In this document: positions 8,969 through 17,730 of the stretch, piece after piece
Numbering within the stretch: position 1 is the first letter of the stretch
Layout: the number at the start of each line of letters is the position of its first letter
Assembly (NCBI GenBank): GCA_028280265.1
Contig: JANQMD010000031.1
Coordinates: forward strand, 1-58,327
Source of the DNA: Flavobacteriaceae bacterium
GTDB taxonomy: Bacteria > Bacteroidota > Bacteroidia > Flavobacteriales > Flavobacteriaceae
Length of the DNA stretch: 58,327 bases
Direction of reading: 5' to 3'
Translations under genes and position numbers: made by a program
Notes under the pieces: generated by a model
Databases searched by the model: none
What the model was told of the DNA's origin: nothing
The model's input: only the letters and a program-made list of their open reading frames with translations

Positions 8969-9095
8969 AGAGTTTCTTTTGAAAGTTAAAAGATACTCTG
9001 ATTAGTCATATAGTAAATGAGATGGCTTAGATGCAAGTTCAAAGCCGATCAAATGAATTGGCTTTTCTCTAACAAATAACAAAATATCTAATTCT

Positions 9096-9103
9096 TATAT
9101 TTG
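9096..9103 (+). promoter_or_regulatory. -7 element for the M14 peptidase gene
   Basis: TATATTTG matches TAnnTTTG, 23 nt before the ATG at 9127. Confidence 0.6.
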
Positions 9104-9126
9104 TTCAAATCAAATTCAAACCATAC

Positions 9127-11634
9127 ATGAAGAAACTAACCTTGGCTTTTGTGCTATTGTCTATTACACTATCGATATCGGCACAAAAGGTAGATTTACG
9201 CTACTACATTCCAAACAACGAACGTTATAATACAAACATTCCTACTCCTAAAGAAGTGATTGGACATGAAGTTGGTGAATGGCATATTACTCACGATAAA
9301 CTAGTTGAGTATATGAAATCACTAGCGAAATCGTCAGATCGAATTACACTTGAAGATCGAGGAAAAACATTTGAGGGACGACCTATTTTACTGTTGATTA
9401 TTACAGCACCTGAAAACCATGCTCGTATAGATGAAATACGTAAACGTCATATAGATGCAACAAATGATGTATCCATGGATGTAAGCAATGATCCTATTGT
9501 CGTGTATCAAGGGTTTTCTATTCACGGAAACGAATCGAGTGGTTCCAATGCAGCATTGGCAGCGGCTTATTATTTGGCGGCTTCTACAAAATCATCGACA
9601 GAGCAACTGCTGAAGAATTCAGTAATTCTTTTTGATCCTTCTTTAAATCCGGATGGATTGCAACGTTTTGCCTATTGGGCGAATACAAATAAAAGTAAGA
9701 ACATTAATCCAGATCCAAATGATAGAGAGTATACGGAAATATGGCCAAGAGGAAGGACCAATCATTATTGGTTTGATATGAATAGAGATTGGCTTCCTGT
9801 TCAGTTGCCTGAATCGAGAGCAAGAATTGCTACTTTTCATAAGTGGTTGCCTAATATTTTGACAGATCATCATGAGATGGGGTCGAATTCAACTTTCTTT
9901 TTTCAACCTGGAATTCAGAGTAGGACTCACCCCTTAACTCCAAAAATGAATCAGCAATTGACAAAAGAAATTGCTACTTTCCATGCGAAAGCACTGGATA
10001 AAATTGGGTCTCAATACTATTCCGAAGAAAGTTTTGATGACTTTTATTACGGAAAAGGATCTACTTTTCCTGATATCAATGGAAGCATTGGGATTTTATT
10101 TGAACAAGGGAGCTCCCGAGGTCATGCACAAGAAACGAGTAATGGGTTGCTAACATTCCCGTTTACGATCAGAAACCAGTACACAGCAGCGATGTCTACC
10201 TTGGAAGCTGCACAAAACATGCGTGTAAAGATTTTAAAGTACCAACAAGACTTCTATGAGAAAGCCAGAACTGAAGCAACGCGTTCAAAGGCTATTGTTT
10301 TTGGTGATGAAAAAGACGCAGCAAAGACCTATCATCTGGCTGAGGTTATGAAGCGCCATAACATTCAAATACACGAGTTAAAATCAGATTTTACAACCAA
10401 CGGAAAACGATTCAAAAAAGGATATAGCTATGCGGTTCCTATGAATCAGAAAAACCATCGATTAATCAAGGCGATGTTCGATGTAAGAACTCAATTTCAA
10501 GATAGCTTGTTTTATGATGTATCTGCGTGGACATTCAATTATTCTTTTGGAGTAGATTATGCAGACAATGTTTCTTTGAATAGGTTAGGAGACGAGGTAA
10601 TGAACCTTGAATTTAAGAAAGGAGATGTGAGCGCTAAAAGTACCGTAGGATATTTGATGCCCTGGAATGAATACTATGCGCCTAAAGCTTTAAATGCCAT
10701 TCTATCCAAAGGATTGAGAGCCAAAGTATCGATGAAAAACTTTAAAAATGCAGGTACTTCCTATGATTATGGAACTATTTTTATTCCTGTTCAAAATCAA
10801 AAATTGAACGCAAATCAGTTGTATCAGTTTTTAAGGAAGGTAGCTGATGAATCTCACTTACAAATCAATGGAGTAACTACTGGATTAAATGAAGGGATTG
10901 ATTTAGGAAGTAATAATTTCAGAAATATTAGAAAACCAAAAGTTGCTATGTTGGTTGGTGGTAGTATTTTTGGAAATGATGCGGGAGAAATTTGGCACTT
11001 GTTTGATCAGCGCTATGATATGCATGTAACCAAACTAGACATGTCATATTTCAATCGTGTAGACTTAAGTAAGTACACGACGATTATAGTTCCTAATAGT
11101 TTTCGAATGGAAAAATCGGCTGTAGAAAAATTGAAAACATGGGCACGTAATGGAGGGCATATCATAGGGTATCGTAATTCTGTGAACTGGATGAATAATC
11201 AAAAGCTAATTAGTTTGAATTTTGATAAACCGAAAATAGATTCAGTGAAGAATGTTTCCTTTGAAGATCGATCTAAGCAAAATGGAGCACAAGTGATAGG
11301 AGGAGCTATTTTTGAAGCAAAAATCGATCGATCTCATCCGATTAACTTTGGATACAAGAACGATAAAATTGCATTGTTCAGAAATACGACAAGGTTTATA
11401 AAGCCAGATAAAAGAAGTTACAACAATCCTATTCAATATACTTCCAACCCTTTGTTAAGCGGTTATATTTCTAAAGAGAATGCAAAAGTGATTAAAAACA
11501 CAGTGCCCTTTAAAGTACAACGTATGGGTAGAGGTAGAGTAATGGTCTTTACAGATAATACCAATTTTAGAGCTTTCTGGTATGGTACCAACAAACTATT
11601 AATGAATGCTGTTTTCTTTGGAAGTCAGATGTGA
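9127..11634 (+). CDS. Secreted M14 family zinc carboxypeptidase
   Basis: The protein has 835 residues. A signal peptide covers 1-19 (ends SISAQ). The peptidase domain spans about 40-360. The zinc motif is HGNE (His133, Glu136), the third ligand is one of the His pair in DHHEMG (248-249), and Glu326 in ILFEQGSSRG is the likely catalytic glutamate. The C-terminal half (about 370-835) includes a class I glutamine amidotransferase-like stretch (KVAMLVGGSIFGNDAGEI, then GGHIIGYR). This N-to-C layout is common in Bacteroidota M14 proteins. I infer a periplasmic or outer-membrane peptidase. It is a single gene. Confidence 0.88.
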   Translation: MKKLTLAFVLLSITLSISAQKVDLRYYIPNNERYNTNIPTPKEVIGHEVGEWHITHDKLVEYMKSLAKSSDRITLEDRGKTFEGRPILLLIITAPENHARIDEIRKRHIDATNDVSMDVSNDPIVVYQGFSIHGNESSGSNAALAAAYYLAASTKSSTEQLLKNSVILFDPSLNPDGLQRFAYWANTNKSKNINPDPNDREYTEIWPRGRTNHYWFDMNRDWLPVQLPESRARIATFHKWLPNILTDHHEMGSNSTFFFQPGIQSRTHPLTPKMNQQLTKEIATFHAKALDKIGSQYYSEESFDDFYYGKGSTFPDINGSIGILFEQGSSRGHAQETSNGLLTFPFTIRNQYTAAMSTLEAAQNMRVKILKYQQDFYEKARTEATRSKAIVFGDEKDAAKTYHLAEVMKRHNIQIHELKSDFTTNGKRFKKGYSYAVPMNQKNHRLIKAMFDVRTQFQDSLFYDVSAWTFNYSFGVDYADNVSLNRLGDEVMNLEFKKGDVSAKSTVGYLMPWNEYYAPKALNAILSKGLRAKVSMKNFKNAGTSYDYGTIFIPVQNQKLNANQLYQFLRKVADESHLQINGVTTGLNEGIDLGSNNFRNIRKPKVAMLVGGSIFGNDAGEIWHLFDQRYDMHVTKLDMSYFNRVDLSKYTTIIVPNSFRMEKSAVEKLKTWARNGGHIIGYRNSVNWMNNQKLISLNFDKPKIDSVKNVSFEDRSKQNGAQVIGGAIFEAKIDRSHPINFGYKNDKIALFRNTTRFIKPDKRSYNNPIQYTSNPLLSGYISKENAKVIKNTVPFKVQRMGRGRVMVFTDNTNFRAFWYGTNKLLMNAVFFGSQM

Positions 11635-11638
11635 TGCC

Positions 11639-11671
11639 AAAGAAGTAAAGAGAAAAGATAAAAGAATAAAG
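11639..11671. repeat. Short AAAG array, 7-8 bp period
   Basis: AAAG begins at 11639, 11647, 11654, 11661 and 11668, giving spacings of 8, 7, 7 and 7. It starts just after the M14 stop codon and ends at the terminator stem. It looks like a short member of the array family described at 23571-23698. Confidence 0.45.
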
Positions 11672-11673
11672 GG

Positions 11674-11722
11674 AAATCTCGCTTATATTGAGCATAGTCG
11701 AAATGTAAGCGAGATTTTTTAT
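11674..11722 (+). terminator. Terminator after the M14 gene, with a repeat-like loop
   Basis: A perfect 12-bp stem pairs 11674-11685 (AAATCTCGCTTA) with 11706-11717, followed by a T-run. The 20-nt loop contains TTGAGCATAGTCGAAATG, which resembles a dispersed intergenic sequence often seen in flavobacterial genomes (my recollection). Confidence 0.75.
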
Positions 11723-11778
11723 GTAACAAATTTTGCTAAGACTCGTCTTATAAATGTACTAACCAACAACAATAAGCT

Positions 11779-11937
11779 ATGAGTTTTTTACGTGTATTAT
11801 TAGCCATTTTATTTCCGCCTCTGTCGGTAATTGACAAAGGGTGCGGTTCTTTTTTTATTATTTTACTGCTAACACTTTGTGGATGGATTCCAGGAGTTAT
11901 TGGCGCTTTGGTGATTTTGAACAATCCGAAGAATTAA
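11779..11937 (+). CDS. Pmp3/YqaE family small membrane protein (UPF0057)
   Basis: This 52-residue ORF begins MSFLRVLLAILFPPLSV, continues KGCGSFFIILLLTLCGWIPG and ends ALVILNNPKN. The FPPLxV motif, the second hydrophobic helix and the CGWIPGxIxAxxxL motif define the Pmp3/UPF0057 family of plasma-membrane proteolipids, which have two membrane helices and are usually 50-60 residues long. In yeast and plants they affect membrane potential and salt tolerance. The bacterial role is unclear. It is monocistronic, between the M14 terminator and a short AAAG array. Confidence 0.85.
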   Translation: MSFLRVLLAILFPPLSVIDKGCGSFFIILLLTLCGWIPGVIGALVILNNPKN

Positions 11938-11948
11938 TTTTCAGAAGT

Positions 11949-11986
11949 AGGAAAGAGGAAAGTTATAAAGTTTTAAAGTTACCTAG
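11949..11986. repeat. Short AAAG array, about 8 bp period
   Basis: AAAG begins at 11952, 11959, 11967 and 11975, followed in register by CTAG at 11983. It starts just after the Pmp3-like gene. It resembles the longer TTNNAAAG array at 23571-23698. The rest of 11987-12100 shows nothing I recognise. Confidence 0.45.
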
Positions 11987-12100
11987 AGCAAACAGGTATA
12001 GAATCTTAGGATAAAGTATAGATAGATTCTTTTCAATAAGAGAGATAATAAAACCTAAAAAATATGGTTTAAATTATTAATACATTATAAGCTTAAAAAA

Positions 12101-12712
12101 GTGAAAAAGAATCTTACCATCATCCTTTTATTTTTTACAATCTATAATACTAGCTATTTTTGGATGCAGTTACCTTTTCCTTGGAGTATCGTATTTGGGC
12201 TGTTTATTTATTCCTCTTTCTTATTTCTTCTTGTATGGTTGATTTATCAAATCGCTTATTTCTATATAGGTAAAAAAGAAAATAAAAGAAAAAGAGTTAC
12301 AACGATTGTTTTAATTCTCCTGGTTTTTATACAAGGATACTTTTTCCCTAGCATTTATAATTTTGAAAAAAGTATTGAAGGAAAAAACCTTTTTACTGCT
12401 CACTATGAAGGAGTAGCGAACTGCATGTTTCTTGTAAAACTAAAAGAATCTCAGCAGTTTAAAACTGAGTCATTTTGTTTTGGTTCAGAAAGCAAGACAG
12501 GAAACTATCAAATAAAAAATGATACGATTCACTTTTATTTTGATGATTATCCAACATATGAAGAAAAATATACATATGGAGTCTTAAAAGAAAATAGTAG
12601 CATTAATAAAAAGAAATTTTCTAAACTTCTATACTATAAAAAAAAGACAGACTCCATTCCTCTAAAAATGGTAATTACAAAGAACATATTATTAGAAAGC
12701 TTTGGAAAATAA
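12101..12712 (+). CDS. Hypothetical membrane protein
   Basis: The protein has 203 residues and a GTG start at 12101. I do not recognise the family. The N-terminal 90 residues hold three hydrophobic segments (about 5-22, 29-55 and 66-83) with a very basic loop between the second and third (KKENKRKRVTT). Residues 95-203 are polar and rich in Lys, Tyr and Phe, with alternation suggesting a beta-rich extracytoplasmic domain (NYQIKNDTIHFYFDDYP). It has very low GC and stands alone. A lineage-specific gene is likely. Confidence 0.6.
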   Translation: MKKNLTIILLFFTIYNTSYFWMQLPFPWSIVFGLFIYSSFLFLLVWLIYQIAYFYIGKKENKRKRVTTIVLILLVFIQGYFFPSIYNFEKSIEGKNLFTAHYEGVANCMFLVKLKESQQFKTESFCFGSESKTGNYQIKNDTIHFYFDDYPTYEEKYTYGVLKENSSINKKKFSKLLYYKKKTDSIPLKMVITKNILLESFGK

Positions 12713-12782
12713 TTCTTTGATAATTAATGATTTATCATTGATGGCAGGTAATTGGTCACTGATAACTGATCAATGACAATTG

Positions 12783-13121
12783 TTAACGAATCTGTTCTCC
12801 GTTTTTAATGGTTTTAGAAGCTTGTAATAAAACTACATTTCCTTTTTTATTGTAAACCCCTAATACTAAGCACTCACTCATGAAATTTGCAATCTGACGA
12901 GGTTTGAAGTTCACAATAGCACTTACTTGCCGATGTAATAAATCTTCTTTAGAATACAAATCTGTAATTTGCGCACTGGATTTCTTCACTCCCAGATCAC
13001 CAAAATCGATTTGCAATTGGTAGGCCGGCTTTCTCGCTTTTGGAAAGTCATTTACTTCGATCACCGTCCCTATTCGTATGTCTACTTTTGTAAAATCTTC
13101 GAATGAAATTTCTTCTGCCAT
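12783..13121 (-). CDS. csaA: CsaA-type tRNA-binding protein
   Basis: The 112-residue protein is a single tRNA-binding OB-fold, like B. subtilis CsaA (about 110 residues). Diagnostic stretches are FTKVDIRIGTVIEV, FPKARKPAYQLQIDFG, KKSSAQIT and VNFKPRQIANFMSE. CsaA is a cytosolic homodimer with tRNA-binding and chaperone-like activity. It lies 1 nt after the DUF962 gene, so the two are probably cotranscribed. Confidence 0.93.
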   Translation of the reverse strand: MAEEISFEDFTKVDIRIGTVIEVNDFPKARKPAYQLQIDFGDLGVKKSSAQITDLYSKEDLLHRQVSAIVNFKPRQIANFMSECLVLGVYNKKGNVVLLQASKTIKNGEQIR

Positions 13122-13122
13122 G

Positions 13123-13581
13123 TTATTTTCCTAACTTTTTCACAACCCAAAGTGGTCCAATCAACAGAAATTGTAAATCCTTAATAAAGGAAGGTTTTTT
13201 ACCTTCTACTTTATGCCCATAAAATTGACCAATCCAAGCTACGATAAAGATTCCAATGGATGTATATAGTAAATTGACATTATTGCCTAGCCAATAATTT
13301 CCTATGATGGCTAATAGAATAAAGAACAGCATTTGCAGAAAATACCAGAATCCTAATCTCAAATAAAAAAATGAAATAAAAATTGCAACAACTACTGCCC
13401 AATTTTCTATCAAGGGATTGTACAAGCCGAGAGTTTCTTCTATAAATGTTGTTGGGATACTCATTAACAATCCGATAACACTAAAAAATATAGCCGGGAC
13501 ACAGATGTAATGAATGATTTGGTTGGTGTGATTTTGATGACTTACAGCATAGTCATCAAACCAGTCTTGTGCTGATTTCAT
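13123..13581 (-). CDS. DUF962/Mpo1-like membrane protein
   Basis: The 152-residue protein has the family start MKSAQDWFDDYAVSHQNHTN, followed by IIHYICVP and at least four hydrophobic segments. The early His residues (SHQNHTNQIIHY) match those conserved in Mpo1/YGL010w, the yeast Fe(II) dioxygenase that shortens 2-hydroxy fatty acids. An equivalent bacterial activity is inference only. It lies upstream of csaA with a 1-nt gap. Confidence 0.82.
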   Translation of the reverse strand: MKSAQDWFDDYAVSHQNHTNQIIHYICVPAIFFSVIGLLMSIPTTFIEETLGLYNPLIENWAVVVAIFISFFYLRLGFWYFLQMLFFILLAIIGNYWLGNNVNLLYTSIGIFIVAWIGQFYGHKVEGKKPSFIKDLQFLLIGPLWVVKKLGK

Positions 13582-13706
13582 GAATTAAAATTTACTCGAC
13601 AATCGATCCTTAAATATTCTGACGCTAACGCCGAAATGTTTTTACTTGCTTTCTTTCAATACCTCGTGAGCTTACTCCTAAGTAGTTGATTTTTTAAAGA
13701 TAGGAA

Positions 13707-14237
13707 TTATTTCCAACCTTTTCTGATGAGTAAATTTTCAATATGTGCATAATGGTGATTGCAGTGCCAAGCATAAACTCCTATATTTTCTCTCAAACCT
13801 ACAGTTGCTCCGCTTTCAGGGTGTACAAAAGATCGCTTCAGGTCATCATCAGATAAACCTTTTAATAAGTAGACAAGTTTTGCGTGGACAGCTTTTAGAT
13901 GCGTAATAGAAATATCAATTGGAGCAGTTCTAGTATCAAAGAGCTCAGCCCAGTCAGCTTCATTATATGCCTTAATCAAAGGATTGTTTTCGGTTAAAGC
14001 CCATTTAAAACGAATATAGCTGTGATGATGACTGTCAGCACAATGATGAACAACCTGTCTTACTGTCCATCCGCCTTCTCGATACGGTGTATTGAGCTGC
14101 TCATTGGAAAGGTCTTTGACCAAACTTTCAAGGCGATTGGGAAAGTTTTCCAGAGTGTCAATCCATTCATTTTTTAACTCTTCAGAGATGATTTCTGGTT
14201 TTGTGAAGGTTCCGATTGGGTAGCGTAGGTCAGTCAT
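13707..14237 (-). CDS. YfiT-like DinB-fold metal-dependent hydrolase
   Basis: This 176-residue DinB/YfiT four-helix protein has the metal-binding His set: the VVHHCADSHHH region (His64/65) and WHCNHHYAHI near the end (His158 and His162). B. subtilis YfiT binds Zn or Ni with equivalent residues, and the family includes thiol-transferase-like enzymes. The substrate here is unknown. The start overlaps the stop of the TPR lipoprotein gene by 8 nt, so translation is probably coupled. Confidence 0.88.
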   Translation of the reverse strand: MTDLRYPIGTFTKPEIISEELKNEWIDTLENFPNRLESLVKDLSNEQLNTPYREGGWTVRQVVHHCADSHHHSYIRFKWALTENNPLIKAYNEADWAELFDTRTAPIDISITHLKAVHAKLVYLLKGLSDDDLKRSFVHPESGATVGLRENIGVYAWHCNHHYAHIENLLIRKGWK

Positions 14238-14913
14238 TATTTTTATTTTCTATTCGTTCAAAAAAGGAAAGTGCTCTATTGTCATTTGGATCTATTGCCA
14301 AGGCTTTTCTATAGTTTTCTACAGCACCTACAGTATCTTGAGATTCTATAAGTGCATAGCCATAATTTCTGTAAGATCTTGGTAAATTAGGATATAGTTC
14401 AATATTGATTTTGAACATCTCAAAAGCTTCTTCTTTTTTTCCAGATTCAAAGTAATTATGAGCGGTTCTATTAATTCTCCGCCAGCTAATAGCAGGATCT
14501 AAAGAGTCTCTTTTTTGAGCTGCCAAAAATGCTGATAATGCTTTGTCATACTCTTTGCTTTTAAAATATTCACTTGGTGTTTTTGAACCTTCTTTCAATT
14601 TCAAAAAGCTATATTTTCTTCCCTCGTGCTCCCTTTTTTCGGCCAACTCAATATGCATCTCAGGTTTAGAAACAAAAACCAATTTTTCATTCATCTCTTT
14701 CAGATAAAAGGCACTATCATTGGCTTTGATAGGAGTCATATCTTGTCCACGCCATTTTACTTTCATAATACTTTCTTCAAAATAAATTTCTATTGCTTCA
14801 TTTGAATTGAATAAATACCTTCCTTGGGCTTCGCTGATAAACTCAGCTGAATTTTTAGAATCTCCGCAAGAAATGAACAGGAATATACTTAATGCGTAAA
14901 ATAAACGTTTCAT
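14230..14913 (-). CDS. TPR-repeat lipoprotein
   Basis: The protein has 227 residues. A lipoprotein signal (MKRLFYALSIFLFISC, Cys16) directs it to the envelope. Residues 20-110 form a small beta-rich domain. Residues 115-220 hold about three TPR units (PSEYFKSKEYDKALSAFLAA, then HNYFESGKKEEAFEMFKIN, then AVENYRKALAIDPND). TPRs bind proteins and the partner is unknown. It is first in a two-gene operon with the YfiT-like gene. Confidence 0.85.
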   Translation of the reverse strand: MKRLFYALSIFLFISCGDSKNSAEFISEAQGRYLFNSNEAIEIYFEESIMKVKWRGQDMTPIKANDSAFYLKEMNEKLVFVSKPEMHIELAEKREHEGRKYSFLKLKEGSKTPSEYFKSKEYDKALSAFLAAQKRDSLDPAISWRRINRTAHNYFESGKKEEAFEMFKINIELYPNLPRSYRNYGYALIESQDTVGAVENYRKALAIDPNDNRALSFFERIENKNND

Positions 14914-14958
14914 GTAGTGAGGTTTAGTTGTTAAAAGTAAACTTTTGTTTGTAAAAAG

Positions 14959-14990
14959 AAAAGTCGTTTCACTCTTGTGAGACGACTTTT
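14959..14990 (-). terminator. Terminator of the ATP-grasp-like gene
   Basis: The stem pairs 14959-14972 with 14977-14990 around a TCTT loop, with one G-T pair. A-rich plus-strand sequence at 14952-14962 supplies the U-run of the minus transcript. It lies 46 nt past the stop at 15037. Confidence 0.78.
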
Positions 14991-15036
14991 TATTGGTTTT
15001 TGTTACAATGGTTTTTAAAATCTTTTTATAAGTAAC

Positions 15037-16245
15037 TCATTCTTCGATGCATGGGAATAGTATGGTCTTGTTTTGATGTAGATTAATAATTTTTTTACCT
15101 GAACCTCTAAAGACTCCTAAACCATAGGATTTTCCATTCAGAAAATGACAGGAACCCGTTAAGTGAATGTGGGTAGATTTATCTGACTCATAAAACTCAA
15201 AAGGTTTTTGATCTATGTAAGGTTGTACCATATAATCCTGCCATTCTTCTTCTAGAATTTTTCGCCATGTAACCGCAGTAGAACTATTCTTTATGTAAGT
15301 ATCTGAAATACTACCGCCGCTATTTTTTTTGAGAATCCAATCTTCAGAAGATTGAATGAGAGTTTCTCTATTTTCTATGGTATGCAGTGTGTAGCTAGGA
15401 ATTAGATAATCAAGCAAAAATTGATAGTCATCCTGGTACATATAACTTCGCATAACCTCAATGTCAGATAGCAAAGCTAAAATCCTTTTATCATGAACCA
15501 AAATAATGCTTCTTACATCATTGATACACCGATTGGACGAAATGATATATTTTAAAACTTGTTCATCAAAATCCTTCAATTCTTCTCTATCTACTTCAAG
15601 GTAAAACTGACGTGCTGCTTGATCGAAGTAATGCAATGCATCATTTTCAATTTTTAGCTCAGAAGAATGAATAGTGATATGTTGAAAGCCTCTGTTTTCA
15701 ATTTCCTTTTTTAAATATTCAGTTTCATTGTTTTGTTTGTTTTGAGTGATAAAGAAAATAGGTTCCTCCTTATCGTATTGAGTCAAGAAATCATCGATAA
15801 AATCTGTTTTTTTCTCAGAATTTAAGGCATTATTCATATAGTAACTGTACATCCAGCCATTGGATGGAAAGCGACAACTGATTTCACATATCTTAGGGTT
15901 GCCAGTATTGTCGAGAATAAAATCACTTCTGTACATTCCTATCTCGTAGGGAGTTCCCTCAGCCATCAACAAGACTTTATTTAGCTGGTCATCTAGTTGA
16001 AAGTAACTTTGAACTCTATGATCTCTTGTGTAGTTGTAAACAATTTTGACAAGCACTTCGTTTAAAATAGAGCAGATTCTGTTAAAATTTTCTACTAATT
16101 TGTTTGAAGTCACTATCGGATATCGTGAGATTTTTATCTCCTTGTTTAATAACAAAGAATCAATTTCTTCTATCCCGTTTAAGAATTTGTCATTTGCGAG
16201 AATGAAATGGGACAGGTTTTCACTAGCTTTTTTTAAGTCGGACAT
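15037..16245 (-). CDS. ATP-grasp-like protein of unknown substrate
   Basis: This 402-residue cytosolic protein has no clear named family. The stretch YRSDFILDNTGNPKICEISC (about 104-123) resembles the R-x-D-F/-x-E-x-N core seen early in circularly permuted ATP-grasp proteins. WILKKNSGGSISDTY (about 304-318), DYMVQPYID (about 342-350) and the end FRGSGKKIINL fit the later nucleotide-binding part. ATP-grasp enzymes join a carboxylate to an amine or thiol. It is monocistronic with its own terminator, so the partner substrate cannot be guessed. A degenerate, non-enzymatic relative is the alternative. Confidence 0.6.
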   Translation of the reverse strand: MSDLKKASENLSHFILANDKFLNGIEEIDSLLLNKEIKISRYPIVTSNKLVENFNRICSILNEVLVKIVYNYTRDHRVQSYFQLDDQLNKVLLMAEGTPYEIGMYRSDFILDNTGNPKICEISCRFPSNGWMYSYYMNNALNSEKKTDFIDDFLTQYDKEEPIFFITQNKQNNETEYLKKEIENRGFQHITIHSSELKIENDALHYFDQAARQFYLEVDREELKDFDEQVLKYIISSNRCINDVRSIILVHDKRILALLSDIEVMRSYMYQDDYQFLLDYLIPSYTLHTIENRETLIQSSEDWILKKNSGGSISDTYIKNSSTAVTWRKILEEEWQDYMVQPYIDQKPFEFYESDKSTHIHLTGSCHFLNGKSYGLGVFRGSGKKIINLHQNKTILFPCIEE

Positions 16246-16413
16246 AGTTTCTAATTAATTTCTTAGCTGATGGGTTGGATTAAAGGTAGCTATAGAGTTG
16301 AACTTTTTTGCAGGTGTTTTTACCTGTTTTAAAAAATAGTGAGTTTCTTTTTACGGACGATAAAACTATTTCAAAGAAGTTGGGTCTAAGAATGAAACTA
16401 ATAAAAACACAAA

Positions 16414-17730
16414 ATGAAAGCCATACAAACTTGCACCTTATTAATCCTATTGATTTTTATTTCTAGTTGTAGCTCTTCTGATGGGATGACAGATGAAATT
16501 ATAAATGATGAAAACCCCATTAGCAGCAAACCCAACATTCTTTTAGTGATTGCTGATGACTTTGGAAAAGACGCTTCTCCTAACTACAATGAAGGAACCA
16601 TCAAACCCAATATGCTAACATTGCAAAGCTTAATTTCAACAGGGATTACTTTTGAGAATTTATGGTCGTATCCTGTTTGCACACCTACAAGGGCTTCAAT
16701 TCTTACGGGTAAGTATGGATATCATACGAATGTATTGGAGGTTGGAAACACAATTTCAACTTCTGAAACATCTTTACAACGCTATATAAATAACAATACT
16801 AGCAATGCGTATGCTACAGCAATTATTGGGAAATGGCATTTGTCAAATACAATTTCAGATCCAAATACGATGGGAATTGATTATTACGCTGGAATTTTAA
16901 ATGGAGGTGTACAATCTTATACTAATTGGAACTTGGTTGAAAATGGGCAATCCTCAACTTCAAATGAATATACGACGACAAAGCTGACAGATTTGGCTAT
17001 CAATTGGGTTCAAGGTCAATCGAAACCGTGGTTTCTTTGGTTGGCTTTTAATGCTCCACATACACCATTTCACTTAGCCCCCACAAGTTTGCATTATCAA
17101 GGGAGTTTGCCAGAGGATCAGGCTTCTATAGATGCCAATTCTTTACCGTACTATTTATCTGCAGTAGAGGCTATGGATAGTGAGTTGGGAAGGCTTTTAA
17201 ATAGCTTATCAGCTGAAGAACGAGCAAATACCTTAATTGTATTTATTGGTGACAATGGTAGTCCGAATCAGGTTGTACAGTCACCCTATAGTAGAATGAG
17301 AGCAAAAGGTTCTATCTATCAAGGTGGCGTAAATGTCCCGATGATTGTTTCTGGATACGGAGTGCAAAGAATGGGAGCTAGAGAAGAAGCGTTGATTCAT
17401 ACTACAGACTTATTTGCTACCATCGCTGAAGCCACAGGGATATCCATTAATCAGATTCACAATAGTACTAGTTTTTATCAATTGCTAAACGATTCCAATG
17501 CGAATAAAAGAGAATATGTTTATACCGAAAGATCACAAAATGGCTCAGTGAGTTATACAATACGTAACAATAACTACAAGTTGCTTGTTCAAGCAAATGG
17601 AACACAAGAGTTTTATAATTTAGTTTCAGATCCTTATGAGCAGCAAAATTTGATTGGAACGACGTTAAACTCAGAAGAACTGGCTGCTAAAACAGCATTG
17701 GAAACTGAGGCCTCTGCGATAAGGCAGTAG
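16414..17730 (+). CDS. Sulfatase (arylsulfatase family), lipoprotein
   Basis: The 438-residue type I sulfatase carries a lipobox (LLIFISSC, Cys19). It keeps the metal pair Asp48-Asp49 (VIADDFGKD), the activation motif Cys89-Thr-Pro-Thr-Arg followed by ASILTGKYG, WHL in IGKWHLS, and the late GDNGSP metal site. The Cys is normally converted to formylglycine by a maturase that is not in this window. The substrate could be a sulfated algal polysaccharide or a small sulfate ester. There is no SusC/SusD pair or glycoside hydrolase beside it. Its stop codon directly abuts the stop of the opposing cupin gene. Confidence 0.92.
   Translation: MKAIQTCTLLILLIFISSCSSSDGMTDEIINDENPISSKPNILLVIADDFGKDASPNYNEGTIKPNMLTLQSLISTGITFENLWSYPVCTPTRASILTGKYGYHTNVLEVGNTISTSETSLQRYINNNTSNAYATAIIGKWHLSNTISDPNTMGIDYYAGILNGGVQSYTNWNLVENGQSSTSNEYTTTKLTDLAINWVQGQSKPWFLWLAFNAPHTPFHLAPTSLHYQGSLPEDQASIDANSLPYYLSAVEAMDSELGRLLNSLSAEERANTLIVFIGDNGSPNQVVQSPYSRMRAKGSIYQGGVNVPMIVSGYGVQRMGAREEALIHTTDLFATIAEATGISINQIHNSTSFYQLLNDSNANKREYVYTERSQNGSVSYTIRNNNYKLLVQANGTQEFYNLVSDPYEQQNLIGTTLNSEELAAKTALETEASAIRQ

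Noticed and set aside
12713..12782. A further octamer array
   Set aside because: ATCA/ATTA words recur, but an exact 8-bp register could not be fitted. At most an imperfect inverted repeat (TCACTGAT/ATCAATGA) is visible.
15901..16245. RiPP precursor next to the ATP-grasp-like gene
   Set aside because: No short ORF with leader/core features lies in 14914-15036 or 16246-16413.
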